DNA from: Rhodothermales bacterium
GTDB taxonomy: Bacteria > Bacteroidota > Rhodothermia > Rhodothermales > UBA10348
DNA: 64,000 bases
Assembly: GCA_040221055.1 (NCBI GenBank)
Contig: JAVJVN010000014.1
Coordinates: 363,001 to 427,000 of the forward strand
Direction: 5' to 3'
Part shown: positions 11,501-22,088 of the stretch, in pieces
Position numbering within the stretch: position 1 is the first letter of the stretch
Layout: each line of letters starts with the position of its first letter
Notes under the pieces: model-generated
What the model was told of the DNA's origin: nothing
Databases searched by the model: none
The model's input: the letters and a program-made list of their open reading frames with translations, nothing else
Translations under genes and position numbers: made by a program

Positions 11501-11904
11501 GGATTACGCCGAAAAAGGAATTCCGGACCGGGGACTACTTCCAGTTCACGCTCCGCAAGGCGGTCATTGACACTGACCTTGCCGAGTCGGAATTGGACGA
11601 CATCGCCGTCGTGCCCAATCCGTACGTGGGTGGATCGGCCTTCGAGGTCCGGTCCCAGATTTCCGGCCGGGGCGAGCGGCGATTGCAGTTCATCAACCTG
11701 CCCCAACAGTGCACAATCCGGATTTTCAACCTCCGGGGCGAGCTGGTGGACACCATCGAGCACAACGAAGTGGGAGACAACGGGTCGGCCTTCTGGGACC
11801 TGCGTACGTCCGGCAGTCAGGATGTGGCCTACGGGGTCTACATATTCCATGTGGATGCGCCCGGCATCGGGCAGCACGTGGGTAAATTCGCCATCGTGAA
11901 GTAA
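8524..11904 (+). CDS. Large secreted protein with C-terminal T9SS sorting-type domain, function unknown
   Basis: 1126 residues; signal peptide about 1-26 (LILAAFATHVAEA). The middle contains several Asp/Asn/Gly-rich loops that look like calcium-binding turns (DNDEDGMFDES, DDNGNGTHEEGEAI) and, around 590-720, a fibronectin III-like stretch (DGRVVLTWDTLA...FEGFKLFKGTDPL...GITYYYALVAYDRG). The end is a T9SS-like tag (VVPNPYVGGSAF...IRIFNLRGELVDTIEH). Translation is coupled to the TonB receptor by a four-base overlap, so the two products probably act together at the outer membrane. No enzyme motif was found; a surface accessory role is inferred. Confidence 0.7.
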   Translation: MKRALRYFIPFLILAAFATHVAEARQDIPKENRGSEFLIARGILDGNLIETNFRNHGELSRWNDQPWGVWPRGIGGRHIDGIGIMAAGRVNAERQKWPFYGGKPDTLVNPVILTYRDAGKRLGPTGEIWGWLPLRGFHNPNRINALGQLEPVPALSDDPTSWPSFWPDRLDNPDDPGWAGQWNGFFGRDVFNADLESYYVMDDWSDREYHVSSVTGQPFSQWGVFYPSPSDSTIGGMGLQNQVRIFQWANILAEDAMFILYRLTNRSETDYRYNLAGDQGMFFSQIMDYGLGNEEGDETAAFDAQQDVTFGWDQDGIGQRQDGTLYDLGYTGFAFLESPSRAEDGLDNDEDGMFDESRFSGPGQRIVGQDQIRLALAANHDLTAFEAKYGPVEERPAFRAGVWWTGDENLDWVGFTDDNGNGTHEEGEAINNDVGRDGKGPFDLNYPGPDDGEADGIPTPGEPNFDELDVDESDMIGLTGFDLSSRPFYENGDNLRDDTWMFDRILNFAQFPLGTPADAFEADIEPFILFVSGPVNLMAGATDFFSTAWVFGEDETDFFKNRRTVQNIYDADYNFAQAPFMPTLTAIPGDGRVVLTWDTLAVASFDRFSQDFDFEGFKLFKGTDPLLSDARLITNVDGTPTFYRPIGQWDLDNNIAGPVPVLEGEGVYNMGSNTGLSFFYVDENVTNGITYYYALVAYDRGILEDGELSIDPQENTFNISVDLAGNVLGVSQNAAIVVPRSRPAGLVDGAVNEDLSSVTVGVGSGSMDVRVVADADIRPDSPYRVRFYSEDDGNDATDLYTTTAYDIYDVATGEVRVKKSALVPVSPMVDGFVVEIENFEVLPGVVTFNTERTGYVGSMGTASELHDPDPRVLDGVESNWIATIRPDTTGLFFHSPSDYELQWVNPADSTYRPPRFGIGFLSTPINVFSVNTSENVLTELLIRDTNNNREFDVDDVAIIVERDGVVRKFRYRVSFHVPEGEASVPPQPGTVLRITPKKEFRTGDYFQFTLRKAVIDTDLAESELDDIAVVPNPYVGGSAFEVRSQISGRGERRLQFINLPQQCTIRIFNLRGELVDTIEHNEVGDNGSAFWDLRTSGSQDVAYGVYIFHVDAPGIGQHVGKFAIVK

Positions 11905-11905
11905 C

Positions 11906-12958
11906 ATGCGACAACTCCGGGTCCATCTCTTCCTGATCATCCTGGCCATGGGCACTGGCCTGGCGCCGTCCGGTACCGCAACCGGCCAGAGCCGGGTCGG
12001 CACCACGGCTGCACCGTTCCTTACGCTCGGAACGGGGGCGCGCGGCGCCGCCCTGGGGCATGCGTATACCTCGATTGCAACCGGACCCGATGCCTTGTTC
12101 TGGAACCCTGGCGGCGCCGCGCGCCCCTATCTGGGACAGCACCGGGGTGGAATCTTCTTCACGAACCACCAGTGGGTAGCCGGCATTGACTACAACGCCG
12201 TCGCCCTCACCGTCCCGGTGACCCGTACCGGCGTGTTGGGTCTGAGCATTGCATCGGTCGATTACGGGGACATGGATGTCCGCACGGTGTCGCAGCCGGA
12301 AGGGACCGGCGAGACGTTCTCGGCCGGCGACCTGAGCATCGGCCTGTCGTATGCCATGCCGTTGACGCCGTCCTTCTATTTCGGTGGCACGTCCAAGTAC
12401 ATCCGCCAGTCCATTCGCGACATGCGGGCGCAGACCATGGCCTTCGACGTCGGCTTTGTCCTGGTCACGGACTACCTGAACGGCCTCCAGGTGTCGGCTT
12501 CCATCATGAACTTCGGCGGGAAGATGCAGATGCAGGGCATAAACGCCGAGCTGAACGTGGATCTGGACCCCCGCAACGCGGGCAGTTCGGAGAGCATACC
12601 GGCCCGCATAAAGATGGACCAGTGGGATCTGCCGCTGGCCTTCAAATTCGGTGTGGCGCTCCCGGTCATCAAGGCCGGAGGCGTGGAGCTCGTATTGCTG
12701 GGGGATGCGAACCAGACCAACGACAACAACCTGAATGCCGATCTGGGGGGGCAATTCCAGTATGCCACCCGGATGATGACCTTCAACGCGCGGGCCGGAT
12801 ACCGGGATGCCTTCCTGGACAATGTGGATTCGCACGTGTCGTACGGAGCCGGCCTGGACCTGCAACTCTCCGGTATTCGATTCGGATTTGATTTCGCGTA
12901 CATTCCCTTCGATCTCCTGCAGGATACGCGGATGATCGATTTTCGGGTTTACTTCTGA
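11906..12958 (+). CDS. PorV/PorQ family outer-membrane protein
   Basis: 350 residues with a signal peptide (about 1-29) and then the family opening QSRVGTTAAPFLTLGTGARG..LG.AYT, followed by DALFWNPGGAA, as in PorV/PorQ outer-membrane beta-barrels that serve the type IX secretion system. It starts one base after the stop of the preceding T9SS cargo gene, so it probably helps deliver or anchor proteins made by this locus. The last residues (IDFRVYF) fit a barrel ending in an aromatic. Whether it is the housekeeping PorV or a locus-specific paralogue cannot be told here. Confidence 0.78.
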   Translation: MRQLRVHLFLIILAMGTGLAPSGTATGQSRVGTTAAPFLTLGTGARGAALGHAYTSIATGPDALFWNPGGAARPYLGQHRGGIFFTNHQWVAGIDYNAVALTVPVTRTGVLGLSIASVDYGDMDVRTVSQPEGTGETFSAGDLSIGLSYAMPLTPSFYFGGTSKYIRQSIRDMRAQTMAFDVGFVLVTDYLNGLQVSASIMNFGGKMQMQGINAELNVDLDPRNAGSSESIPARIKMDQWDLPLAFKFGVALPVIKAGGVELVLLGDANQTNDNNLNADLGGQFQYATRMMTFNARAGYRDAFLDNVDSHVSYGAGLDLQLSGIRFGFDFAYIPFDLLQDTRMIDFRVYF

Positions 12959-12978
12959 CCGATACCCGGGGGAAGGGG

Positions 12979-14664
12979 ATGAGGATGTATTTTCGGGCGT
13001 GGCAGATGCCAGCGTCGTTGGCGCTCTTGGTACTTCTGGCCGCGTGTGGCCAGCCGGCGCACGCGCCGGACAAGGATGACCGGCCGTTGGCGCTCGTGGA
13101 TGACACACCCGTCACGGTAACGTGGTTCAACCAGACGTATGTGGACTTCCTTATCCGTACGGGATCGAACGATACCCGCGCGAACCGGCAGGCCCACCTG
13201 GACAACCTCATCGATTCCATCCTCCTGGCGGCCGAGCATGATCGCCAGCAACTGGACGAACAGCCGGATTTCCGGCACTTCCGGGACAGGGTGGAGCAGG
13301 AAGAACTGGGAACACGCTACTTCGAGACGGCACTGCTCGACACCATGTCCGCGCCGACCGAAGCACAGATCCGAAGGACGTTCACGCGCTGGAAATCCCA
13401 GGCCGTGGTCAGTCATCTGTTCTTCCGGACGCTGGAGGAAGCGGAGCAGTCGCATGCGCGGCTGGAATCCGGTGTTGCCTTCCTGGATGAAGCCCAACGT
13501 GTCTACGGCACGATGGCCTACGATTCCCTGGCCGGCTACCTGGGACCCATCCGCTATTTCAACACGGACGATGCCTTCGCCGAAGCGGCATGGTCGCTTG
13601 AGCAGGGCGCGTATTCGGCTCCTGTCCGGTCCCGCTTCGGGTATCACATCATCCGACTCGAGAACCTCATCCGGGAGCCGCTCCTGACCGAGTCCGAATA
13701 CCAGACCCGTCGGGAGGGCATGTCCAGCCAGTATCGGTTGCGCCGACGGCGCCTGGAAGGCGACGAATTCATCATGCAGTTCATGACCGCCCGGAACGTG
13801 GACGTGAATGGTCCCGCCGTATCCGCGTTGTCGGACCTGCTCCGCTCCCTCGACCCTTCGGCACCCGTCCCCGGACTGGAAGAGGGCGCCGACCGGGTCC
13901 GTTCGGCGGATCTGCTGCCGGAAATCGACGAATTCGCCGTGCTCGCCACCTACGAATGGGATGGCGAACGGGAGGCCTTCACGGCGGGCGACTATGCATT
14001 CTGGCTGGACGGACTTCCCTTCACGGAGGCCCGGGACCGGACGGCCGCCTCGGTAGGGCGTGCCATGCGGAATGCTTTGCTGGCCCGAGCCGGTGCCGAG
14101 GCCGGGCTGCGGGATGCAGAATGGCGCAAGGAGGTGGACCGGCGGCTCATGATGGAGGCGGCGCGTCGGATGCGGATGGAATTCCGCAGCCGTCCGGGCG
14201 TCCCGGATACCGCGTTGGTCCAATTGGCGTTCGAGCGACTGGGCTGGCATACGCGACGACAGGCCGATGTCTCCTTCCGTGCCGCTACGTTCACGTCCCC
14301 GAGGGCCGCCGACGAAGCCCGGAGCGCTTTCGCGGAAACAGGTTCCGTAGCGGGTGCCCTCCCTTCCGGTTGGGATGTCGAGCGTTCGGACACCCCTTCC
14401 ACGGAGGTTCCGGAGTGGAATCCGCATGTACTGACCGCGCCGCTGGGCCTTCCTGTGGTCGTGGGACGGGCCTCGGACTGGGCCCTCCTCCTGGTGGAGG
14501 AACGCCGGTTCCGGGACGTCACCTGGCAGGATGACCGGGAGGAAATCGAGCGCCGCTTGGCTCCCTTTGTGCGGGAATACCGGACCATCCAGGCGCTGCG
14601 CGCGTCCACACCCCTCAGCGTCGACTCGACCCTGTTCAACGCGCTTGCCACCGATCCCCGCTGA
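12979..14664 (+). CDS. Parvulin-type peptidyl-prolyl isomerase lipoprotein (SurA/PpiC-like)
   Basis: 561 residues. The N-terminus is a lipoprotein signal with lipobox LLAAC (Cys23). A SurA-like helical N-domain (LDNLIDSILLAAEHDRQ...) precedes one clear parvulin domain around 135-225 (AVVSHLFF..LEEAEQ...GYLGPIRYF....AFAEAAWSLEQGAYSAPVRSRFGYHIIRLE). The rest is a long helical region without a second obvious parvulin domain. Such proteins chaperone outer-membrane and secreted proteins in the periplasm. It follows the PorV-like gene by 20 bases and matches the heavy export traffic of this locus. An alternative ATG lies two codons downstream (12985). Confidence 0.8.
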   Translation: MRMYFRAWQMPASLALLVLLAACGQPAHAPDKDDRPLALVDDTPVTVTWFNQTYVDFLIRTGSNDTRANRQAHLDNLIDSILLAAEHDRQQLDEQPDFRHFRDRVEQEELGTRYFETALLDTMSAPTEAQIRRTFTRWKSQAVVSHLFFRTLEEAEQSHARLESGVAFLDEAQRVYGTMAYDSLAGYLGPIRYFNTDDAFAEAAWSLEQGAYSAPVRSRFGYHIIRLENLIREPLLTESEYQTRREGMSSQYRLRRRRLEGDEFIMQFMTARNVDVNGPAVSALSDLLRSLDPSAPVPGLEEGADRVRSADLLPEIDEFAVLATYEWDGEREAFTAGDYAFWLDGLPFTEARDRTAASVGRAMRNALLARAGAEAGLRDAEWRKEVDRRLMMEAARRMRMEFRSRPGVPDTALVQLAFERLGWHTRRQADVSFRAATFTSPRAADEARSAFAETGSVAGALPSGWDVERSDTPSTEVPEWNPHVLTAPLGLPVVVGRASDWALLLVEERRFRDVTWQDDREEIERRLAPFVREYRTIQALRASTPLSVDSTLFNALATDPR

Positions 14665-14669
14665 GCCCC

Positions 14670-17141
14670 ATGCGAACCTCCCGACACGACCTGCTGGACG
14701 CCTTCGAGGAGCGGGTCGCCCTGCAATACGAGCTCTACAACAGCCTCTTCCTGACCCTTCCATTCGAAACCATCCGGAAGACCGGCGCGCTGCTGCCGCT
14801 GCTGGCGCGGGCCTGCGAGGAGGGCATGGCACACGGACGCCCACCTGCGGACATCCTGGAGGGCTTCCGTGCGGAGCATGCATCCGATGCATCCGATGCC
14901 GAATTCCGGGACATGCTGTTCCGCTTCGTGCAGTACGTGGAGCGCCAGGTGGTGCTGTTCGATGCGTTGGAAGAAGCGGCCTTCGAGCACGTCCATGACC
15001 TGGATGGCGACGGATCCATCGGGCAACTGCTGGACCGGGCCGCGTGGTCCGACGAGACGGCGACCGTCCGTGAACGGTTGGCCGACATGCGCTTGCGGGT
15101 GGTGCTGACGGCGCATCCCACCCAATTCTACCCGGACACCGTGCTCGGTATAATCACCGACCTTGAGGCGGCCATCCGCGCATCGAATGCGAAACGCGTC
15201 GGTACGCTGCTCATGCAGCTCGGGCGGACGCCGTTCATGCGCAAGGAAAAACCCACGCCGCTGGACGAGGCCGAAGGCCTCATCTGGTACCTGGAGCACG
15301 TGTTCTTCCATGCCGTTCCGGACGTGGTGTCCCGCGTGGCCGACCAAGCCGGGCTGGACCGCCCTGACGAACACCTGCCGGAGCTCATCCGGGTCGGATT
15401 CTGGCCCGGAGGGGACCGCGACGGCAATCCGTTCGTGACATCGGAGACCACGCTGCGCGTGGCAGCCCGCCTGCGGGAGGCCATCCTGGGAGCCTACCTG
15501 AGCGAAACCGAACAGCTGCGGCGGCGGATAACGTTTCGTGGCGTAAGCGAGGACGTGCAGCGGGTGGAGGCCCGGTTGCGGGAGGCCCTCACCGGTACAG
15601 CCGGAGCCGGAAACGGGGCGAATATCGGTGCGGAGGACTTCCGGGATGCCCTGCGCGCCATCCGCGATCGCCTCCACGCCGAGCACGACGGCCTGTTCGC
15701 CGAACTCGTGACCGACGTATTGATCCGTGTGGCCTGTTTCGGATTCCATTTCGCGGCCATGGACGTCCGTCAGGATGCCGGCATCCATGCCGAATTGTTG
15801 GAGGCATTGGACAGGGGGGATGCGCCGCCGTCCGATGTGCACGCCGACGTGCTGCCGACACTCGAGGCCATCCGGGACATCCAACGGCGGAACGGGGAGG
15901 TGGCGCTCAACCGATACGTCATCTCGCATGCGACGTCGGCCGCGGACGTCACGAACGTCCTGGAGCTGGCCCACCGGAGCGGCTGGGTGGATCCGGTCGC
16001 GCTGGACGTGATTCCGCTCTTCGAGACCGTTCCGGACCTCGTGGCGGCGCCCGAGGTCATGCGTGCCCTGTTGTCCGACGAAACGTACCGGGCGCACGTC
16101 CGGCAGCGGGGCGACCGGCAAACGGTCATGCTCGGGTTCTCCGACGGTACCAAGGACGGCGGATTCCTGGCGGCGAACTGGTCCATTTTCAAGGCCAAGG
16201 AGGCCATTACGGCGGCTGTGGCCGACTTCGGCGTCACGGTAGCCTTCTTTGACGGTCGCGGCGGACCGCCGGCTCGGGGCGGGGGGAAAACGCACGCCTA
16301 TTATGCCGCCATGGGGGACCGGGTGGCTGGCGATGATATCCAGTTGACCATCCAGGGGCAGACCATTACCTCGAACTTCGGCACCGTGCAGGCGGCGGCC
16401 TACAATCTGGAGCAACTGCTGACGGCGGGACTGGGCCGCGGGATTGGACGGGGCAGCACGCTGTCCGACGCGCAGCGGACCCTTTTGGATACGCTGGCCC
16501 GGGAAAGCCTGGATGCGTACCGGACACTCAAGGAGGACCCGCTCTTCCTGGACTACATGGAGGCGCTCGGGCCACTGTCCCACTATGGCGATACGAACAT
16601 CGGCAGCCGTCCGGCCCGGCGCGGACGCTCGGCCAAACTCACCTTGTCCGATCTGCGGGCCATCCCGTTCGTCGGCACGTGGCATCAGATGAAGCAGAAC
16701 GTCCCCGGGTATTTCGGATTCGGGGCCGCCCTGGCCCGGCATGACCTCGGCGAACTCCGGGAGTTGCACGCATCGAGTGCCTTGTTCCGGGCGCTCGTGG
16801 AGAACAGCATGATGGCACTCTCCAAGTCGTGCTTTCCGCTCACGGCCCAGTGGGGGGATCACCCGGAGTACGGACGCCTGTGGCACGCCATCCACGAGGA
16901 ATACGAGCGGACCCGGAGCCTGCTCTGCGCGGTCGCGGGGCAGGATGACCTGCTGGTGGCCCAACCCGTCGGGCGTCGGTCCATCGCGCTGCGGGAGACC
17001 ATCGTGTTGCCGCTCCTGGTCATCCAGCAGGTAGCGTTGAATGAGGCCCGGGCAGACGCCACGGACGCGGCAGAAGCCTGGAGCGCGTTGGTCACCCGCA
17101 CCATGTACGGCATCATAAACGCCGGGCGGAATTCCGCCTGA
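14670..17141 (+). CDS. ppc: Phosphoenolpyruvate carboxylase
   Basis: 823 residues, somewhat shorter than the E. coli enzyme (883). It converts PEP and bicarbonate to oxaloacetate, refilling the TCA cycle. Both active-site signatures are present: VVLTAHPTQ with catalytic His149, and GFSDGTKDGGFLAANW near 486-501. The glycine-rich loop FDGRGG.PARGGG (about 529-542) and the C-terminal N-A-G end are also as expected (TMYGIINAGRNSA). The gene starts five bases after the parvulin gene, so it may be read through from upstream, although the function is unrelated. Confidence 0.97.
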   Translation: MRTSRHDLLDAFEERVALQYELYNSLFLTLPFETIRKTGALLPLLARACEEGMAHGRPPADILEGFRAEHASDASDAEFRDMLFRFVQYVERQVVLFDALEEAAFEHVHDLDGDGSIGQLLDRAAWSDETATVRERLADMRLRVVLTAHPTQFYPDTVLGIITDLEAAIRASNAKRVGTLLMQLGRTPFMRKEKPTPLDEAEGLIWYLEHVFFHAVPDVVSRVADQAGLDRPDEHLPELIRVGFWPGGDRDGNPFVTSETTLRVAARLREAILGAYLSETEQLRRRITFRGVSEDVQRVEARLREALTGTAGAGNGANIGAEDFRDALRAIRDRLHAEHDGLFAELVTDVLIRVACFGFHFAAMDVRQDAGIHAELLEALDRGDAPPSDVHADVLPTLEAIRDIQRRNGEVALNRYVISHATSAADVTNVLELAHRSGWVDPVALDVIPLFETVPDLVAAPEVMRALLSDETYRAHVRQRGDRQTVMLGFSDGTKDGGFLAANWSIFKAKEAITAAVADFGVTVAFFDGRGGPPARGGGKTHAYYAAMGDRVAGDDIQLTIQGQTITSNFGTVQAAAYNLEQLLTAGLGRGIGRGSTLSDAQRTLLDTLARESLDAYRTLKEDPLFLDYMEALGPLSHYGDTNIGSRPARRGRSAKLTLSDLRAIPFVGTWHQMKQNVPGYFGFGAALARHDLGELRELHASSALFRALVENSMMALSKSCFPLTAQWGDHPEYGRLWHAIHEEYERTRSLLCAVAGQDDLLVAQPVGRRSIALRETIVLPLLVIQQVALNEARADATDAAEAWSALVTRTMYGIINAGRNSA

Positions 17142-17506
17142 GCGCAAGCCCGGGCTGCCTGGAGCGCCGTCTGAAAAAGGGAGCGGTCCCGCACCAAGAA
17201 CCCTATGCAGCCAGACAGGAGGTTCGGGGGGACCGCTGATTGCCAGTTGGGGGAGCCGATACCCAAACGGCAACGCCCGAAGGATATCCACGGCATGTTT
17301 CTGCAGGATTACCAAATGTGGACTTTGTGTGGACAACCACAAAAAATCGGGGATAATCCGGGGGAAACGTTCAGGAAAAACCCTGTTAACGACGCAAGCT
17401 CTTTAAAAACAGTTACTTGAGGTTTACCTGTTTTGCAGGAGTGCCCGGAAACGCGCGAAGAACGTTTTCATGGACCGGCGTGGACAACCTGTGGACAATG
17501 TCCAAA
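17142..17506. other. 365-bp intergenic region between convergent ppc and mreB, with DnaA-box-like sites
   Basis: No gene is visible. The first part holds a structured inverted repeat (17182-17237, listed separately). The second part holds repeated TGTGGACAA-type nonamers at 17328-17336, 17479-17487 (CGTGGACAA) and 17490-17498, each one mismatch or so from the inverted DnaA box TGTGGATAA, plus TGTGGACTT at 17318-17326. Between them lie A-rich runs (17339-17347 and 17402-17410). This could be part of a replication origin or a DnaA-titration site. It lies between gene 3' ends, where promoters are not expected. Confidence 0.45.
17182..17237 (+). terminator. Two-stage hairpin after ppc
   Basis: AGCGGTCCC (17182-17190) pairs perfectly with GGGACCGCT (17229-17237), and inside it GAACC (17198-17202) pairs with GGTTC (17221-17225), leaving an 18-base loop. 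It begins 40 bases after the ppc stop. There is no T-run after it, so it may be a processing or factor-dependent end, or a small structured RNA, rather than a classical intrinsic terminator. Confidence 0.4.
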
Positions 17507-20003
<2,497 letters not shown>

Positions 20004-20061
20004 TATCAGTTCGTCAAACGGGTGGGTGTGTTCGCTGTCTGGGGTACTTATGGTAGGGCTG

Positions 20062-20142
20062 AAATACCCCTGTGAGCAAGGAGATTACAGGGGGTATTTC
20101 TCCACACGTTCCACTTGTTATCAACACGGCCAATGTGGATAA
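20062..20142. promoter_or_regulatory. dnaA upstream region: hairpin and DnaA boxes
   Basis: AAATACCCCTGT (20062-20073) and ACAGGGGGTATTT (20087-20099) form a near-perfect inverted repeat about 60 bases upstream of dnaA. Further out are TTATCAACA (20118-20126, one mismatch to the DnaA box) and TGTGGATAA (20134-20142, an exact DnaA box on the minus strand), facing each other. This suits autoregulation of dnaA and possibly one part of a split origin. Confidence 0.55.
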
Positions 20143-20217
20143 AAACAGAAACGCGCCCTGGAGCCCAGAAGCGCGTTTCGTTGGCAAAAATGCCGAAATA
20201 ACGCAACAGACGGTGAA

Positions 20218-20703
20218 TTATTCTTCGTCCACGCCGAACCCCTTCAGAATCTCCGCAGCGTGATCGTTGGTTTTCGGGCGTTTATACACTTTTACGACCG
20301 TCCCGTCCTCATCGATCAGGAAGGTGGTCCGCTTGGTGCCCATGGAGACCCTTCCGTACAGGTTTTTCTGGCCATATGCACCGTACATGTTCAGCACGGA
20401 TCGGTCCTCATCGGCCAGCAGCGGGAAGGGCAGTTCGTAGCTGTCAGCGAACCGCCGATGGCTCGCCACCGGGTCGTCCGACACCCCCACGATGTGGATG
20501 TCATGCTTCTTGAGCTTCCCGAAATTGTCCCGCAGGTTGCAGGCCTGTTTCGTGCAGCCGGGGGTGTTGTCCCGGGGGTAGAAATAGAGGGCCAGTTTCT
20601 TGCCCTTGTAATCGGCGAGGGAGATGGTCTTGCCATCCTGGGTCGTTCCGGAAAACGCCGGTGCCTTGTCTCCGACGTCCGGCATGGCGGGGGAGTCAGC
20701 CAT
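20218..20703 (-). CDS. bcp: Thioredoxin-dependent peroxiredoxin, Bcp/PrxQ family
   Basis: 161 residues from the chosen ATG at 20703; the frame is open back to 20754, but that extension (PQQIQPNLP...) is not family sequence. The active site is PRDNTPGCTKQACNLRDNF with peroxidatic Cys50 and resolving Cys55 five residues on, the atypical 2-Cys PrxQ pattern. It reduces hydrogen and organic peroxides using thioredoxin, in the cytoplasm. It sits upstream of dnaA in the same orientation, separated by the 214-bp dnaA control region, so it is probably a separate unit. Confidence 0.94.
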   Translation of the reverse strand: MADSPAMPDVGDKAPAFSGTTQDGKTISLADYKGKKLALYFYPRDNTPGCTKQACNLRDNFGKLKKHDIHIVGVSDDPVASHRRFADSYELPFPLLADEDRSVLNMYGAYGQKNLYGRVSMGTKRTTFLIDEDGTVVKVYKRPKTNDHAAEILKGFGVDEE

Positions 20704-20765
20704 GGGTAGATTGGGTTGGATTTGCTGTGGGTGATTCCATGCTACCGGCCACACCGGACCGGGTT

Positions 20766-21482
20766 TCAGAACGGCACGTCAACGGCCTCGGCCAGCCACT
20801 TCACCAACGGCCGACCCCGCTCCATGAGCTGCGCCACGTGCGGCACGACGTCCGGCGCCAGCACCTCGTCATCGGACATGGACCGGAAGGCGACGAAGTC
20901 CTTCCGCTTCAGGTCCTCGATTTCCGGGTGGTCCGGAGCGTATCCCTTGGGCGCGCGCACCAGCGAATCGCCGCCCCAGCGGAAGTTGGTTTCCCCACCG
21001 CCACTGTCCGGCGCTTTGCCTGAGCCCCCGAACACCGCATCCCGCGCCGCATGCCATGCCTCCGGATCGGCATCCATGGCTTCCCGGATGGCGCGCAACG
21101 CCGGGCCGTCCCCGCGCCACAATCCCATACCCACCATGCTCCTTCCGGGCTGGATGTGGAAATAGAACCCGGGCGCGACCCCGTCCTTCCCGCTGGCGTG
21201 CCGGAAACGGATGGCCGCCCACGTCTTGTAGGGCGTCTTGTTCTTCGAGAAGCGCGTATCCCGGTAAATCCGGAACAGCGATCCCCCCGAATCGCTCGGA
21301 ATGGCGTGATAATGCGGGCTCAACCCGGCCACGAGCGGCCCGATGTCCTCAATGAAGCGGAACAGCGGCTGCCGGTACACCGCTTCATACCGCGCCTTGT
21401 TGGCCTGGAACCAGTCCCGGTCGTTGTGGGCTTCCAGGTCGGCCAGAAAATCGAAGAGTTCGGTCGTGATGTACGGGTTCAT
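20766..21482 (-). CDS. DUF2461 family protein
   Basis: 238 residues. The opening FDFLADLEAHNDRDWFQANKARYE and the central SLFRIYRDTRFSKNKTPYKT are the hallmarks of the DUF2461 (TIGR02453) family, widespread in bacteria and of unknown biochemical role. Length is normal and the protein is soluble. It is followed by the peroxiredoxin gene 62 bases away. Its upstream side is the unusual repeat array at 21567-21888, so its promoter may lie in or beside that array. Confidence 0.88.
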   Translation of the reverse strand: MNPYITTELFDFLADLEAHNDRDWFQANKARYEAVYRQPLFRFIEDIGPLVAGLSPHYHAIPSDSGGSLFRIYRDTRFSKNKTPYKTWAAIRFRHASGKDGVAPGFYFHIQPGRSMVGMGLWRGDGPALRAIREAMDADPEAWHAARDAVFGGSGKAPDSGGGETNFRWGGDSLVRAPKGYAPDHPEIEDLKRKDFVAFRSMSDDEVLAPDVVPHVAQLMERGRPLVKWLAEAVDVPF

Positions 21483-22088
21483 GACGGCAAGTTAAGGATC
21501 CGGCTCGCGAGTGGAAGGCTCAGCCTATGAACGTCCTGGACTGTTTGTGCGCCCCACGCCTGATATTGGCGTGAAACGAGGACGAGAATGGAATTATGGG
21601 CCATTTAAGCACGTTCCAGCTGATTGGCCACTGAACAGGGTGGCTGAGACTGGCCCGCAACCGTTACAATCTGGCGTAAAATCCCGGGTACATGGCGTGT
21701 AAGTGCACGAAAGTGGCGCAATTCGCGATGAACCTGGCGCGTAAATTCCAAGGCCGAATTGTGCAGCACACACGTGCGGCCGAAACACCCCGAATTTCGC
21801 GCCACCCATACAGGGTTAGGCGCCAGATTTAGGTAAAAACACGCCAGAATCCATCATATTCGCGCCATTCTTGCACGAATAAGTGCCACATTTCTAACGC
21901 GCTCGCCTGAATATCCGAGATGTTTTGCTCGAAAAAGCGCCATTACGCATTAAAAATGGCATCCGGAAGCGTGCGTGTATTCACGCCACAGTACTTTCGC
22001 GCCAGATCAGACGGAAGGGAAGGTGCGAAGCCCCTCACCGTACACAGACTGTTCCTGCGCCGAACCTCGCCACGTGTCCACATCCGAT
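21483..22088. other. 606-bp gene-free region between the DUF2461 gene and uvrC
   Basis: No open frame here looks like a protein, and no tRNA or known RNA is visible. Most of the region is occupied by the phased TGGCG array described in the next entry. A small inverted repeat, CACGCC-N7-GGCGTG, lies at 21555-21573 at the left border. Both neighbours are transcribed leftwards, so this holds the promoter of the DUF2461 gene and the 3' flank of uvrC. Confidence 0.6.
21567..21888. repeat. Symmetric array of TGGCG motifs at exact 21-bp pitch
   Basis: On the plus strand TGGC(G/C) begins at 21567, 21651, 21672, 21693, 21714 and 21735; the steps are 84, 21, 21, 21 and 21. In the right half the motif is inverted, with CCA ending at 21804, 21825, 21846, 21867 and 21888, all steps 21. 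The two arms mirror each other around 21769.5. The best copies read TGGCGCGTAAATTC (left) and TGGCGCGAAATTC (right, read on the minus strand). Weaker copies fall at half-pitch (for example 21641) and further right (21942, 22004). Unit sequences between motifs are not conserved, so this is not a simple tandem repeat or CRISPR. Exact two-turn spacing suggests a protein or bend repeated on one face of the helix. Confidence 0.75.

Noticed and set aside
17182-17290. tRNA or SRP RNA in the ppc-mreB gap
   Set aside because: No T-loop consensus or SRP tetraloop core is present; only the nested inverted repeat is visible.
13992-17342. 1116-codon minus-strand frame
   Set aside because: Antisense of the parvulin and ppc genes, both of which have clear catalytic motifs on the plus strand.
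21567-22010. Reading the phased array as CRISPR or as an E2F-like promoter
   Set aside because: Repeats are too short (6-13 bp) and half are inverted, unlike CRISPR. The likeness of TTTCGCGCC to eukaryotic E2F sites has no meaning in a bacterium.
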